In this document: positions 50,215 through 58,460 of the stretch, piece after piece
Position numbering within the stretch: the stretch's first letter is position 1
How the letters are laid out: every line of letters starts with the position of its first letter
NCBI RefSeq assembly: GCF_001547525.1
Contig: NZ_CM003768.1
Location: forward strand, 2,914,001-2,978,000
Source of the DNA: Burkholderia anthina
GTDB taxonomy: Bacteria > Pseudomonadota > Gammaproteobacteria > Burkholderiales > Burkholderiaceae
Direction: 5' to 3'
DNA length: 64,000 nt
Notes under the pieces: model-generated
Databases searched by the model: none
Seen by the model: the letters and a program-made list of their open reading frames with translations, nothing else
What the model was told of the DNA's origin: nothing
Position numbers and translations under genes: made by a program

Positions 50215-50858
50215 CAGTTCGCGTTCGCCGCGGCGGGTTGCAGGCGCATCACCGAACGGTCGCCGTCGGCCTGCCGGATCGTGACGCTGCGCAACGTGTC
50301 GCGCGTGCCGTCGAGCGTGATCGTGCTGACGACCTTCAGCATCCGCGAGTCGAGCGGCGTGAGCGTCATCGTCCAGCCGTCGCCGCGCCCGGACAGCGCG
50401 ACCTTGTACACCCGTTCGAGCGCGAAGCGGTTGCCGGCAAGCGTCGCGCGGATGCTGTCGATGAACGCGCCGAGTTCCGGATAGCGCGCGAGCGCGAGCG
50501 TGTACTTGCGGTCGTTGCGCTCGACGGTGAGCATGTCGCCGTCGACGACGAGGTGTTCGGGCTTCGGGCTCAGCGTGTGCTTTTCCAGATGATCGGGCGC
50601 GACGAACACCAGTTCACCCGACGATTCGACCGGCTGCGTGGCGATCGACAGGTGCTTCGTCTCGGTGAAGGTCGCGCGGCCCGACTTGTGCTGCGCGAGC
50701 GTCGACATCAGCCGGTCGAGGGTCCAGGCCGAACCGGCATCGGCCGCGTACGCAGGCACGGCCAGCGCGATCGCGGCGGCGCTGGCGGCGAGCACGCGCG
50801 CGGTGCGCGCGGCCATGGGCAACCAGAACGGGAACAGGCAGCGGCGAGCGGCGGTCAT
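50214..50858 (-). CDS. LolA-like periplasmic carrier, ApeL-like
   Basis: A 214-residue exported protein. The signal peptide has a long basic lead and a hydrophobic core ending VPAYAADAG near residue 40. The mature part is LolA-like: WTLDRLMSTLAQHKSGRATFTETKHLSIATQPVESSGELVFVAPDHLEKHTLSP. It probably ferries the polyene lipid across the periplasm after the MMPL exporter. It overlaps the acyltransferase gene by 4 nt and the exporter gene by 1 nt. Confidence 0.87.
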   Translation of the reverse strand: MTAARRCLFPFWLPMAARTARVLAASAAAIALAVPAYAADAGSAWTLDRLMSTLAQHKSGRATFTETKHLSIATQPVESSGELVFVAPDHLEKHTLSPKPEHLVVDGDMLTVERNDRKYTLALARYPELGAFIDSIRATLAGNRFALERVYKVALSGRGDGWTMTLTPLDSRMLKVVSTITLDGTRDTLRSVTIRQADGDRSVMRLQPAAANAN

Positions 50859-51832
50859 GCGTCGGAATCCCTCGTGGCGGGCAGGTCGGCGCCGGCGCGC
50901 ACCGCGTCGCGGCGCGCGGGCGCGGCGTCGCCGCCTTGCCAGAAATCGAAATAGTTGAACCAGTTGTACGGCGCCGTGCGGCAGTACCTGTCGAGCAGCG
51001 CGACGTAGCGCGCGAGCGCCGCGTCGACCGCCGCCGCGCGCGTGTCGCGCCGCACGTCGGAGAAATCGGCAAGGGTCTCGAAGTGCACGTCGTAGCGGTT
51101 GCCGTCGCGATACAGGCCCGTCATGAAGATCACCGGGCGCTTCAGCATCGCGGCCATGTAAAGCGGGCCGACCGGGAACGCGGCCGGCGCGCCGAGCAGC
51201 GGCAGGCGCCGCAGCGACGCGGCCGCGTCGTCGAGCAGCGTGCGGTCGGCGAGCATGCCGACCATGCAATTCGCGTCGAGGCGCTCGCGCACCTTCAGCA
51301 TCGAGTCGACCTGCCCGAGCGGAATCACTTCCGGCTGCGCGGCCGGGTTCACCGCCGCGAGCGTCGCGTTGATCTTGCGCGCGTTCTGCTCGTACATCGT
51401 GACGACCACGCGCAGGTCCGGGCGCGTGCGGCCGATCGCGCGCACGACCTCGAAGCTGCCGAGGTGCGCGCCCATCAGGAACGCGCCGCGTCCGCCCGCG
51501 AGCGCAGCGTCGACGAGCGTTTCGCCGTGCAGCCGGATGTCGAACAGGTCGAAGCGCCCGTTCATCAGGTACACGCGATCGTGGATCGTCGCCGCGAACG
51601 TGAACACGTGCCGGTACACGTCGCGCCAGCGCACGGGGCGGTCGAGCACGCGGCGCAGGTAGTCGCGCGACGCCGCGCACGCGGCCGGCGAGAACAGCAC
51701 GAAATACGTCGCGATCAGGTGCAGCACGATGCGCGCGCGCTGTCGGCCGAAGCGCAGCGAGATCCACGTCATCGCGCGCAGCAAGCCCGCGTTGCTGCGC
51801 TCCTGACGCTCGGCCCACGCGGTGCGCTTCAT
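50855..51832 (-). CDS. Lysophospholipid acyltransferase-family protein (LpxL/HtrB-like) of the aryl-polyene cluster
   Basis: A 325-residue acyltransferase. The H-x4-E motif is in MGAHLGSFEVVRAIG near residue 127, followed by RVVVTMYEQNARKINATLAAVNP and VGMLADRTLLDD, as in lipid A late acyltransferases. One membrane-associated segment (ARIVLHLIATYFVLFSPAA) is near the N-terminus. It probably transfers the polyene acyl chain from ACP to a lipid or glycan acceptor. In E. coli-type clusters this domain is fused to a glycosyltransferase (from memory); here the two are separate genes on opposite operons. Confidence 0.85.
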   Translation of the reverse strand: MKRTAWAERQERSNAGLLRAMTWISLRFGRQRARIVLHLIATYFVLFSPAACAASRDYLRRVLDRPVRWRDVYRHVFTFAATIHDRVYLMNGRFDLFDIRLHGETLVDAALAGGRGAFLMGAHLGSFEVVRAIGRTRPDLRVVVTMYEQNARKINATLAAVNPAAQPEVIPLGQVDSMLKVRERLDANCMVGMLADRTLLDDAAASLRRLPLLGAPAAFPVGPLYMAAMLKRPVIFMTGLYRDGNRYDVHFETLADFSDVRRDTRAAAVDAALARYVALLDRYCRTAPYNWFNYFDFWQGGDAAPARRDAVRAGADLPATRDSDA

Positions 51833-53610
51833 GGCTGCGCGCCATCCCGCGCGGCCGGTGGCGCGGACAGCACGCCGGTCGCGACCTCGCGCGAACCGGC
51901 GCGCACCGTGAAGCGGATCGCGCCGCCGGCCGCGGCGTCGTACGCGAGATCGAGCGGTTCGCCGGGTGCGACCGGGCTCAGGAATTTCGCGGCGCCGAGC
52001 CGCCACGCGTGCAGCGGACGGTTCAGCGCCGCGCCGATCGCATGGATCGCGTGATCGAGCAGCACGACGCCCGGCACGACCGGATGGCCGGGAAAGTGGC
52101 CGGGCAGCGCGGGATGGTCGGCGGCAATCGTGAACGCGAGCGAGGGCGACGGCGACGGCGTGCCGGCCGGGTCGCCCTCGGCCGGCGGAACGACCGTCGT
52201 GGCCGTCGCGGTGGCGGCGCGCGCATGACGCGCGACGAGTGCGGCCAGCACGTCGCGCGGCAGCTTGCCCGTTTCGTTGCGGGGCAGCGCATCGACGAAC
52301 ACGAGCGGGCGCGGCATGAACGCGGGGTCGATTCGCTCGCGCAGCGCGCGTTGCAGATCGGCGGCCGCGAGCGTCGGCGCGACGACCAGCGCGACGAGCC
52401 GCGTGACCGGTTCGAGCGCCGTGTCGCCACGCGCGGGCGCGGTTTCGTCGGGCATGAAGAACACGCCGTCGACCACTCGGGGGATCGCGTTGAGCTGATG
52501 ATTCAGGTACGCGAGCGACGTGCGCTTGCCGGCGATGTTGACGAGGTCGGCCTTGCGGCCGTGCAGCAGGAACCGGCCGTCGCCGAGCAGCTCGAGCGCA
52601 TCGCCCATCGGCACGGGCGTCTCGACGTGCCCGCCCGATACCCAGACCGTCGGCCCGCTGTCGTCGCCGGCCGGCTCGTCGCGTGCGTCGCGCGCGTCGA
52701 GCCGGATGCCCGGGAACGGGTCCCACGCCGCGCCTTGCGACGTGCGACGGGTCGCGATCTGGCCGGTCTCGGTGCTGCCGTAGATCTCGACGAGCGGCGC
52801 GTCGAGCGCGGCCTCGGCTTCGCACGCGAGCTTTTCGGACAGCGGCGCGGTGGCCGACAGCACCAGCGCCGCGCGCGGCAGCGCATGACCGGCCGCCAGC
52901 AGCGCACGCAGGTGGATCGGCGACGTGACGAGCACGCGCGGCTGCGGGATCGCGTCGAGCTCATCGCGAATGTCGCCCGGGTAGAACGGCTGGCGGTTGC
53001 TGAACGCGAGGCCGCCGATCAACGCGAGCAGCACCGTCGACTCGAAGCCGTACATGTGCTGCGCGGGCACCGTGCCGATCAGCGTGGCCGCGCGGCCGTC
53101 GAGCAGCCCCAGGCGCTCGGCCGCCGCGCGTACGCAGCCGACCAGGAAGCCCCAGGTCTTGCGGTGCGGCACCGGCGCGCCGGTCGATCCGGACGTGAAC
53201 ACGTAGGCCATGATCCGCGCCGCGTCGATCTGCGGCACGGCGAACGGCGCATCGCCCGCGCGTTCGCCGGGCGCGGCGTCGGGATACGCGAAGCGCGGCA
53301 GGTCGATCGCGCAGTCGGGCGCATCGTGCAGGCAGAACGCGTCGGGCGCGAACGACGCGAGCTGGCGGACCATTTCCGGCGTGTGCGTCGACGGCAGCAG
53401 GCTGATCTTGCCGGCGACGAGCGCCGCGCACAGGCTGACCGCGAAGCGATAGCGATCGCGGCACACGTTGAACACGTGGCCGCCGGCGGGCAGCGCGGCG
53501 GCCACGCGCGCGACGTCGGCGACGAAGGCGCGCACGGCGACGGGCGAGCCGTCGCGCCAGGCGATCGTCTGGTCGGGCGAGGCATGGAATACCAGCGGGT
53601 GAGTCGGCAT
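51829..53610 (-). CDS. AMP-dependent acyl-ACP ligase fused to a thioester dehydratase (ApeH-ApeI fusion)
   Basis: A 593-residue two-domain enzyme. Residues 1 to about 470 form an ANL adenylation domain with YVFTSGSTGAPVPHRKTW (about 140), EIYGSTETGQIATRR (about 275), HGRKADLVNIAGKR (about 375) and the C-terminal lysine motif NETGKLPRD. After an Ala/Thr/Pro-rich linker (about 470-495) comes a FabA/FabZ-type hotdog domain with HPALPGHFPGHPVVPGVVLLDHAI, the catalytic His region. The ligase would load a hydroxybenzoate-type starter onto the ACP and the hotdog would dehydrate extended chains. The frame is continuous, so this is a real fusion. Confidence 0.9.
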   Translation of the reverse strand: MPTHPLVFHASPDQTIAWRDGSPVAVRAFVADVARVAAALPAGGHVFNVCRDRYRFAVSLCAALVAGKISLLPSTHTPEMVRQLASFAPDAFCLHDAPDCAIDLPRFAYPDAAPGERAGDAPFAVPQIDAARIMAYVFTSGSTGAPVPHRKTWGFLVGCVRAAAERLGLLDGRAATLIGTVPAQHMYGFESTVLLALIGGLAFSNRQPFYPGDIRDELDAIPQPRVLVTSPIHLRALLAAGHALPRAALVLSATAPLSEKLACEAEAALDAPLVEIYGSTETGQIATRRTSQGAAWDPFPGIRLDARDARDEPAGDDSGPTVWVSGGHVETPVPMGDALELLGDGRFLLHGRKADLVNIAGKRTSLAYLNHQLNAIPRVVDGVFFMPDETAPARGDTALEPVTRLVALVVAPTLAAADLQRALRERIDPAFMPRPLVFVDALPRNETGKLPRDVLAALVARHARAATATATTVVPPAEGDPAGTPSPSPSLAFTIAADHPALPGHFPGHPVVPGVVLLDHAIHAIGAALNRPLHAWRLGAAKFLSPVAPGEPLDLAYDAAAGGAIRFTVRAGSREVATGVLSAPPAARDGAQP

Positions 53611-53669
53611 AAATCGGTCATGACGGGAACGAAGGCCGGCGCGGCCGCGGGGCCACGCCGGTCATGAAT

Positions 53670-54323
53670 TCATCGCGAGGCCTGCGACGCGTGGGTCGAC
53701 GCGCGATACGCGCGCACCGCGTCGATCATCCGCGGCCGTGGCTCGTGCGGCAGCGCGAAACGCCGGCATGCATGCTCGGCGGCGAACATCACGGCGACGA
53801 GCGGCAGCGACAGATAGTTCGCGAACGTCGACCACGTGACGATCGGCGCGGTCGCGAACAACAGCGTCGACACGGCGGCGGTCGCGACGAAGAACAGCGT
53901 CCACGCGAGCGTGATCCTCCGCGTGTAGCGCGCGACGGCCGGCGTGACGGCGCCGTGGATCATCGCCGCGAAGCGCGTGCACAGCGGCACCTGGCCGGCC
54001 ACGAGCGTGCGGCCGAACAGCAGCGCCATCGCGACGTTGAAGCTCGCGTGTTCCAGATACAGGCCCCATTCGAAGTGCCGCGCGAGCGGCGCGCGCGCGG
54101 CCCACAGCGCGGCGGCGGCCAGCAGCCATGCCGGCACGAGCCATGCGCGCCGCGGCGAGCGCAGCGCCGCGCCCAGCGCGAGCAGCAGCGGCGGCACGAG
54201 CGCCATCGCGAGGCCGAAGCCGTGCGCGCCGGGTGTCGCGCTCGCGTAGTGCGCGCCCACCTGGTAGGCGGCCACGGCACCGGCCGCCGCAATGCCGCGC
54301 ACGACGGGCAGCAGGCGGCTCAT
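53670..54323 (-). CDS. COG4648-type membrane protein, ApeG-like
   Basis: A 217-residue inner-membrane protein with about six hydrophobic segments: GIAAAGAVAAYQVGAHYA, LALGAALRSPRR, WLLAAAALWAAR, and later LAWTLFFVATAAVSTLLFA and FANYLSLPLVAVMFAAEHACRR. The FEWGLYLEHASFNVAMALLFGRTL segment is typical of the COG4648 proteins found in aryl-polyene clusters. Its function is unknown. The ATG at 54323 has GGAGG 5 nt upstream. It is the first gene of the leftward operon. Confidence 0.82.
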   Translation of the reverse strand: MSRLLPVVRGIAAAGAVAAYQVGAHYASATPGAHGFGLAMALVPPLLLALGAALRSPRRAWLVPAWLLAAAALWAARAPLARHFEWGLYLEHASFNVAMALLFGRTLVAGQVPLCTRFAAMIHGAVTPAVARYTRRITLAWTLFFVATAAVSTLLFATAPIVTWSTFANYLSLPLVAVMFAAEHACRRFALPHEPRPRMIDAVRAYRASTHASQASR

Positions 54324-54890
54324 CGGCGGCCTCCGCGCGCGCCGCGTGTGCACCGGCCGGCGGCCGGATGGCGGCGGCGGACGGGCGGGCGAACCGGAAC
54401 GGGGCACAAGAGCGGACGCGGCATGACTGGAGACATCGGGTGGATCGTCGGCGGACGCGCGGTCGGGCCGTCAAACATCATATGAATGGCGGCTCGGACG
54501 CGGGTCCGGGCCGGTGGTCGGGCACGCTCATTTTAGGGCCGCGGCAGCGCCGGTTCGGGGCGGCCGCGACCGGCTTTTGTAACCGATTGTATGGCGCGGG
54601 ACGAATGGTTTCGCGGGGTCGGTGCATTTCCATCCAACGCGGCTCAAGCGTCTCGTGCATTCGTGACCGAAACGGGCCGCGGCGGCGGCTCGCCAGTCTT
54701 GTAACCATTCGCGGTATACGCCCCGATACCCTTCGTCTAGAATCCGCGTAACTTTTACAAACGATCCCCAAACGACGCAGGCGGGGAAGCCGGCAGAGGC
54801 CGGAGGGACGGAGATTCGCACGCGCCGGGCGTGCACGACGGTTGCCGTTTCCGGGCGCCTCCCGCTGCCATGGGCCGCCTGCACGCACGC
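54324..54890. promoter_or_regulatory. Divergent control region of the two aryl-polyene operons
   Basis: These 567 nt hold no supported gene. They contain TTGTAACC twice on the + strand (about 54578-54585 and 54699-54706) and the inverted form TTTTACAAACG at 54753-54763. Candidate -10 boxes are TAGAAT at 54738-54743 (rightward) and TAAAAT as the complement of 54530-54535 (leftward). No good -35 boxes were seen, so an activator may be required. No regulator gene lies in the cluster. Confidence 0.4.
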
Positions 54891-55154
54891 ATGATGAACG
54901 CACTGGAACAAGAGCTCGCCACGCTGATCATCGGCGAACTGAATCTCGAAGACGTCTCGCTCGATACAGTGACGGCCGACACGCCGCTGTATGGCGAAGG
55001 TTTCGGGCTCGACTCCATCGACATTCTGGAAATCGCGCTGCTGATTTCGAAGCAATACGGCTTCGAGCTGCGCTCGGACAATCCGGACAACCAAAAGATC
55101 TTTGCGACGCTCGGCGCGCTGGCGGCCTACGTCGCCGCGCATCGCACGAAGTGA
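54891..55154 (+). CDS. Acyl carrier protein of the aryl-polyene cluster
   Basis: An 87-residue ACP with the phosphopantetheine Ser in GFGLDSIDILEIALLISKQYGF (about residue 40), acidic helix II and a C-terminal helix. It would carry the growing polyene chain. The start is uncertain: ATG 54891 is used here, with ATG 54894, ATG 54870 and GTG 54831 in frame and none with a clear ribosome binding site. E. coli-type clusters have two ACPs (from memory); only this one was found here. Confidence 0.9.
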   Translation: MMNALEQELATLIIGELNLEDVSLDTVTADTPLYGEGFGLDSIDILEIALLISKQYGFELRSDNPDNQKIFATLGALAAYVAAHRTK

Positions 55155-55289
55155 CGGTGTCGCGCAGCGGCGTAGCGCACGGACGTAGCGCAGCGCGGGC
55201 GCAACGATGAAGACGGCACGCGGCGGCGCTCGGCGGACGATGCGCGGCCGCGTCGATCGAGGTGAAAACGCGATGAACGGAGCCATTCG

Positions 55290-56006
55290 ATGCGGGCGCT
55301 CGTGACGGGCGGCAGCGGCGCGCTCGGGCAGGCGATCTGCACGGCGCTCGCGCAGGCCGGCCATGAAGTGTGGGTGCATGCGAACCGCCATCTCGCGCAC
55401 GCGCAGGCGGTCGCGCAGCAGATCGTCGCGGCCGGCGGCGCCGCGCACGCGATCGCGTTCGACGTGACCGACGCCGACGCGACGCTTGCCGCGCTGAAGC
55501 CGTTCATCGACGAGGCGCCGGTGCAGATCCTCGTCAATAACGCGGGCATCCACGACGACGCGCCGATGGCCGGCATGTCGCGCCAGCAGTGGCGCAGCGT
55601 GATCGACGTGACGCTCAACGGTTTTTTCAACGTCACGCAGCCGCTGCTGCTGCCGATGATCCGCACGCGGCACGGACGGATCGTCAACATCGCGTCGGTG
55701 GCCGGCGTGACCGGCAATCGCGGGCAGGCCAACTACGCGGCGGCGAAAGCGGGGCTGATCGGCGCGACGAAGTCGCTGTCGCTGGAGCTCGCGTCGCGCG
55801 GCATCACCGTGAACGCGGTGGCGCCCGGCATCATCGCGTCGCCGATGGCCGAACAGGCGTTTCCCGCCGAACGTATCAAGCAGCTCGTGCCCGCGCAGCG
55901 CGCGGGCCGGCCCGACGAAGTCGCGGCGATGGTCGCGTATCTGGTATCCGACGCCGCGGCTTATGTGACGGGGCAGGTGTTGTCCGTCAACGGCGGGCTC
56001 GCATGA
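55290..56006 (+). CDS. 3-oxoacyl-ACP reductase (FabG/ApeQ-like)
   Basis: A 238-residue SDR ketoreductase: cofactor motif VTGGSGALGQAI at residues 5-16, NNAGIHDDAPM, catalytic Ser in NIASVAGVTGNRGQANYAAAKAG (Ser-Tyr-Lys) and C-terminal VTGQVLSVNGG. It reduces 3-ketoacyl-ACP intermediates of the polyene. It lies 135 nt after the ACP gene; nothing was seen in that gap. Confidence 0.93.
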   Translation: MRALVTGGSGALGQAICTALAQAGHEVWVHANRHLAHAQAVAQQIVAAGGAAHAIAFDVTDADATLAALKPFIDEAPVQILVNNAGIHDDAPMAGMSRQQWRSVIDVTLNGFFNVTQPLLLPMIRTRHGRIVNIASVAGVTGNRGQANYAAAKAGLIGATKSLSLELASRGITVNAVAPGIIASPMAEQAFPAERIKQLVPAQRAGRPDEVAAMVAYLVSDAAAYVTGQVLSVNGGLA

Positions 56007-56108
56007 CGCGGCGCGCCGCATCGGCCTGACCGCATTGGCCTGACGTAATGCACCGCGGTGCAGGGCCGCGTCGTCGTGCGGCCTGCGCCCCTTAGTGAGG
56101 AAATCGAA

Positions 56109-57350
56109 GTGTCCGTGCAACCAGTCGACGCCGAACGGCGCCCCTGTTCGCTGCCCCACGCCGCCGCGCCGTCCGCGCACGGCGGCGACCGCGCGCTGCG
56201 GCTCGTCCAGATGAGCGATGCGCGGCTCGTCGCGCTGCTGCACGATGCGCGCGGCCGTGGCGACGCACTCGATCGCGTGTTTCCCGGCGCGCTGGGCGCG
56301 GTATGCATCGGCGCGGCGGGCACGCCGCACGAATCGCGCGCGCAGGCGCTGGCGCGGATGCTGACCGATGTTGCGCCCGGCCTGCCGGTCGCGCCGGTGC
56401 GGATGGCGCTGCTCGGCGCCGAAGTCGCGCCGGGCGATGCCGTCTGCGAACTCTGGCAATGCGACGCGCACGACCTGCGCAGCGAACGGCGCGGTGCGCT
56501 GCACTACCGCTACAGCGAAGCGGCGGGGCTCGTGTTCGGCAGCCTCGTCGTGCACGAGACGGACGCGGCGTACGACGCGCCGCGCGACGGCGGCACGCCG
56601 CTCGAACGCGCGACGTTCGATGCGTACCGCGCGCTGTTCCGCCTGCTCGATACGCTCGGCATGCCGCATCCGCTGCGGATCTGGAACACGGTGCCGGCGA
56701 TCAATGCGGTGCAGTTCGGGATCGAGCGCTATCGTCAGTTCAATATCGGCCGTCAGCACGCGTTCGATGCGTGCCGGCGCGCATTGACCGGCGGCGTGCC
56801 GGCCGCATGCGCGCTTGGCTCGGTCGTGCCGGTCGCGGGCGATGCGCCGCCGGCCGCGCCGCTCGCGATTCATTTCCTCGCGAGCCGCACGCCGGCCGAT
56901 GCCGTCGAGAATCCGCGCCAGGTCAGCGCGTATCACTATCCGGCGCAGTACGGCCCGCGTGCGCCGACGTTCGCACGCGCCGCCGCATGGGCCGATGGCG
57001 ATGCGGCGCCGGTGCTGTTCGTATCGGGCACCGCGAGCATCGTCGGGCATCGCACCGTGCATCGCGGCGACGTCGTCGCGCAGACGCGCGAGACGGTCGC
57101 GAATCTCGCGGCGGTGCTCGAGCAGGCCGCGCGGCAGGGGCACGGCCCGTACTCGCTCGCCGACCTCGGCTATCGCGTCTACGTGCGCGACGCCAACGAC
57201 ACCGCGGCGCTGGCCGAGATCGACCGCGTGCTGCGCGATGCGGCGGGTTCTCACGTGCGGCCGCTGTTCGTGCATGCGCACGTGTGTCGCGACGACCTGC
57301 TGGTCGAGATCGAGGCCAGCGCCGGTCATGCGATGGAGTGGCTGCCATGA
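56109..57350 (+). CDS. Chorismatase-family protein (XanB2/FkbO/Hyg5 type)
   Basis: A 413-residue protein. The C-terminal half carries the chorismatase signature FVSGTASIVGHRTVHRGDVV followed by AQTRETVANLAAVL, and earlier IWNTVPAIN and FNIGRQHAF. FkbO and Hyg5 split chorismate to dihydrodiols or 3-hydroxybenzoate, and XanB2 of Xanthomonas yields 3- and 4-hydroxybenzoate. Here it would supply the aryl starter. The GTG start at 56109 has AGGAAA 6 nt upstream. The first 30 residues look unstructured. Its stop overlaps the glycosyltransferase start by 4 nt. Confidence 0.88.
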   Translation: MSVQPVDAERRPCSLPHAAAPSAHGGDRALRLVQMSDARLVALLHDARGRGDALDRVFPGALGAVCIGAAGTPHESRAQALARMLTDVAPGLPVAPVRMALLGAEVAPGDAVCELWQCDAHDLRSERRGALHYRYSEAAGLVFGSLVVHETDAAYDAPRDGGTPLERATFDAYRALFRLLDTLGMPHPLRIWNTVPAINAVQFGIERYRQFNIGRQHAFDACRRALTGGVPAACALGSVVPVAGDAPPAAPLAIHFLASRTPADAVENPRQVSAYHYPAQYGPRAPTFARAAAWADGDAAPVLFVSGTASIVGHRTVHRGDVVAQTRETVANLAAVLEQAARQGHGPYSLADLGYRVYVRDANDTAALAEIDRVLRDAAGSHVRPLFVHAHVCRDDLLVEIEASAGHAMEWLP

Positions 57351-58258
57351 AGCGCGAGAGCCTCGCGATCCGGTCACCGGCCCGGCCTGCAACCGAGGTC
57401 GACGACGCGTGCGAGCGTTCGTCGGCAAGTCATGCACTTTTGTCCGGATCCCCGTCTTCGTCATCGGCTGTTCCCATGTCCAGGCTGCACGCGTCGTCCA
57501 CCCATCTCGTCCTGATTCCGAGCTACAACCCGGGCGCCAAGGTCGATACGACCGTGCGCAATGCGCGCGCGCAGTGGAACCCGGTGTGGGTCGTCGTCGA
57601 CGGCAGCACCGACGGCAGCGCCGAACGGCTGCAGGCGATGGCCGAGCGCGATCCCGGCTTGCGCGTGATCGTGCTGCCGGAGAATCGCGGCAAGGGCGCC
57701 GCGGTGCTCGCGGGCCTCGACGCGGCGGCCGCGAGCGGCTTCACGCACGTGCTGACGATGGATTCCGACGGCCAGCATCCGGCCGACCTGATTCCCGCTT
57801 TCATGGCGGCATCGCAGGCCGCGCCCGACGCGATGGTGCTCGGCGTGCCGAAGTTCGACGCGAGCGCGCCGCGGTTGCGCGTGCAGGGGCGCCGGCTGTC
57901 GAACGCGTGGGCCGACCTCGAGACGCTTTGGGCCGGCATCGGCGATTCGCTGTACGGCTTTCGCGTGTATCCGGTCGCGCCGCTGGCGGCGATCATGCGG
58001 CGCCAGCCGTGGATGCGCGGCTTCGACTTCGATCCCGAAGCGGCCGTGCGGCTGTGCTGGGCCGGCGTGCGTCCGATCCGCATCGACGCGCCGGTGCGCT
58101 ATTTCGGCCGGCACGAAGGCGGCGTGTCGCACTTTCACTACGGTCGCGACAACGCGCTGCTTGCGTGGATGCACTTGCGTCTTTTCACCGGCTTTGCAGT
58201 GCGCCTGCCGATGCTGGTCGCCCGCCGCCTGACGCGCCGCCGCCGCCAGACCGCCTGA
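57347..58258 (+). CDS. Family 2 glycosyltransferase of the aryl-polyene cluster
   Basis: Up to 303 residues from the ATG at 57347, which overlaps the chorismatase stop (ATGA). The first 43 residues are low-complexity, so the ATG at 57476 (260 residues) may be the true start. The GT-A fold is clear: LVLIPSYNPGAKVDTTV, VVVDGSTDGSAERLQAM, NRGKGAAVLAGLDAA, and the metal-binding MDSDGQHPADLIPAF. There is no membrane segment, apart from a basic C-terminus. It may glycosylate the polyene head or prime its carrier. Confidence 0.85.
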   Translation: MKRESLAIRSPARPATEVDDACERSSASHALLSGSPSSSSAVPMSRLHASSTHLVLIPSYNPGAKVDTTVRNARAQWNPVWVVVDGSTDGSAERLQAMAERDPGLRVIVLPENRGKGAAVLAGLDAAAASGFTHVLTMDSDGQHPADLIPAFMAASQAAPDAMVLGVPKFDASAPRLRVQGRRLSNAWADLETLWAGIGDSLYGFRVYPVAPLAAIMRRQPWMRGFDFDPEAAVRLCWAGVRPIRIDAPVRYFGRHEGGVSHFHYGRDNALLAWMHLRLFTGFAVRLPMLVARRLTRRRRQTA

Positions 58259-58296
58259 GCGACACCGTTTCCCGCTTCCGTTCCGGCCGTCGCCCG

Positions 58297-58320
58297 AGCG
58301 CGACGATTGCGGCGCTTTTT
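58297..58320 (+). terminator. Weak terminator after the rightward polyene operon
   Basis: A 5-bp stem AGCGC with GCGCT (10-nt loop) is followed by TTTTTG, 39 nt past the glycosyltransferase stop. Confidence 0.4.
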
Positions 58321-58460
58321 GTCGTCAATTCGGCCATGTTTTGACACTTATTTTCAATCTGCCGAGTAATCGACATGTCATGTGATGTAAACATCTGGTA
58401 ATTTTCCGCCGGATTATGCAAAATCGCCGCTCCCAAATACAACTATCGAGGGATTCCGGG

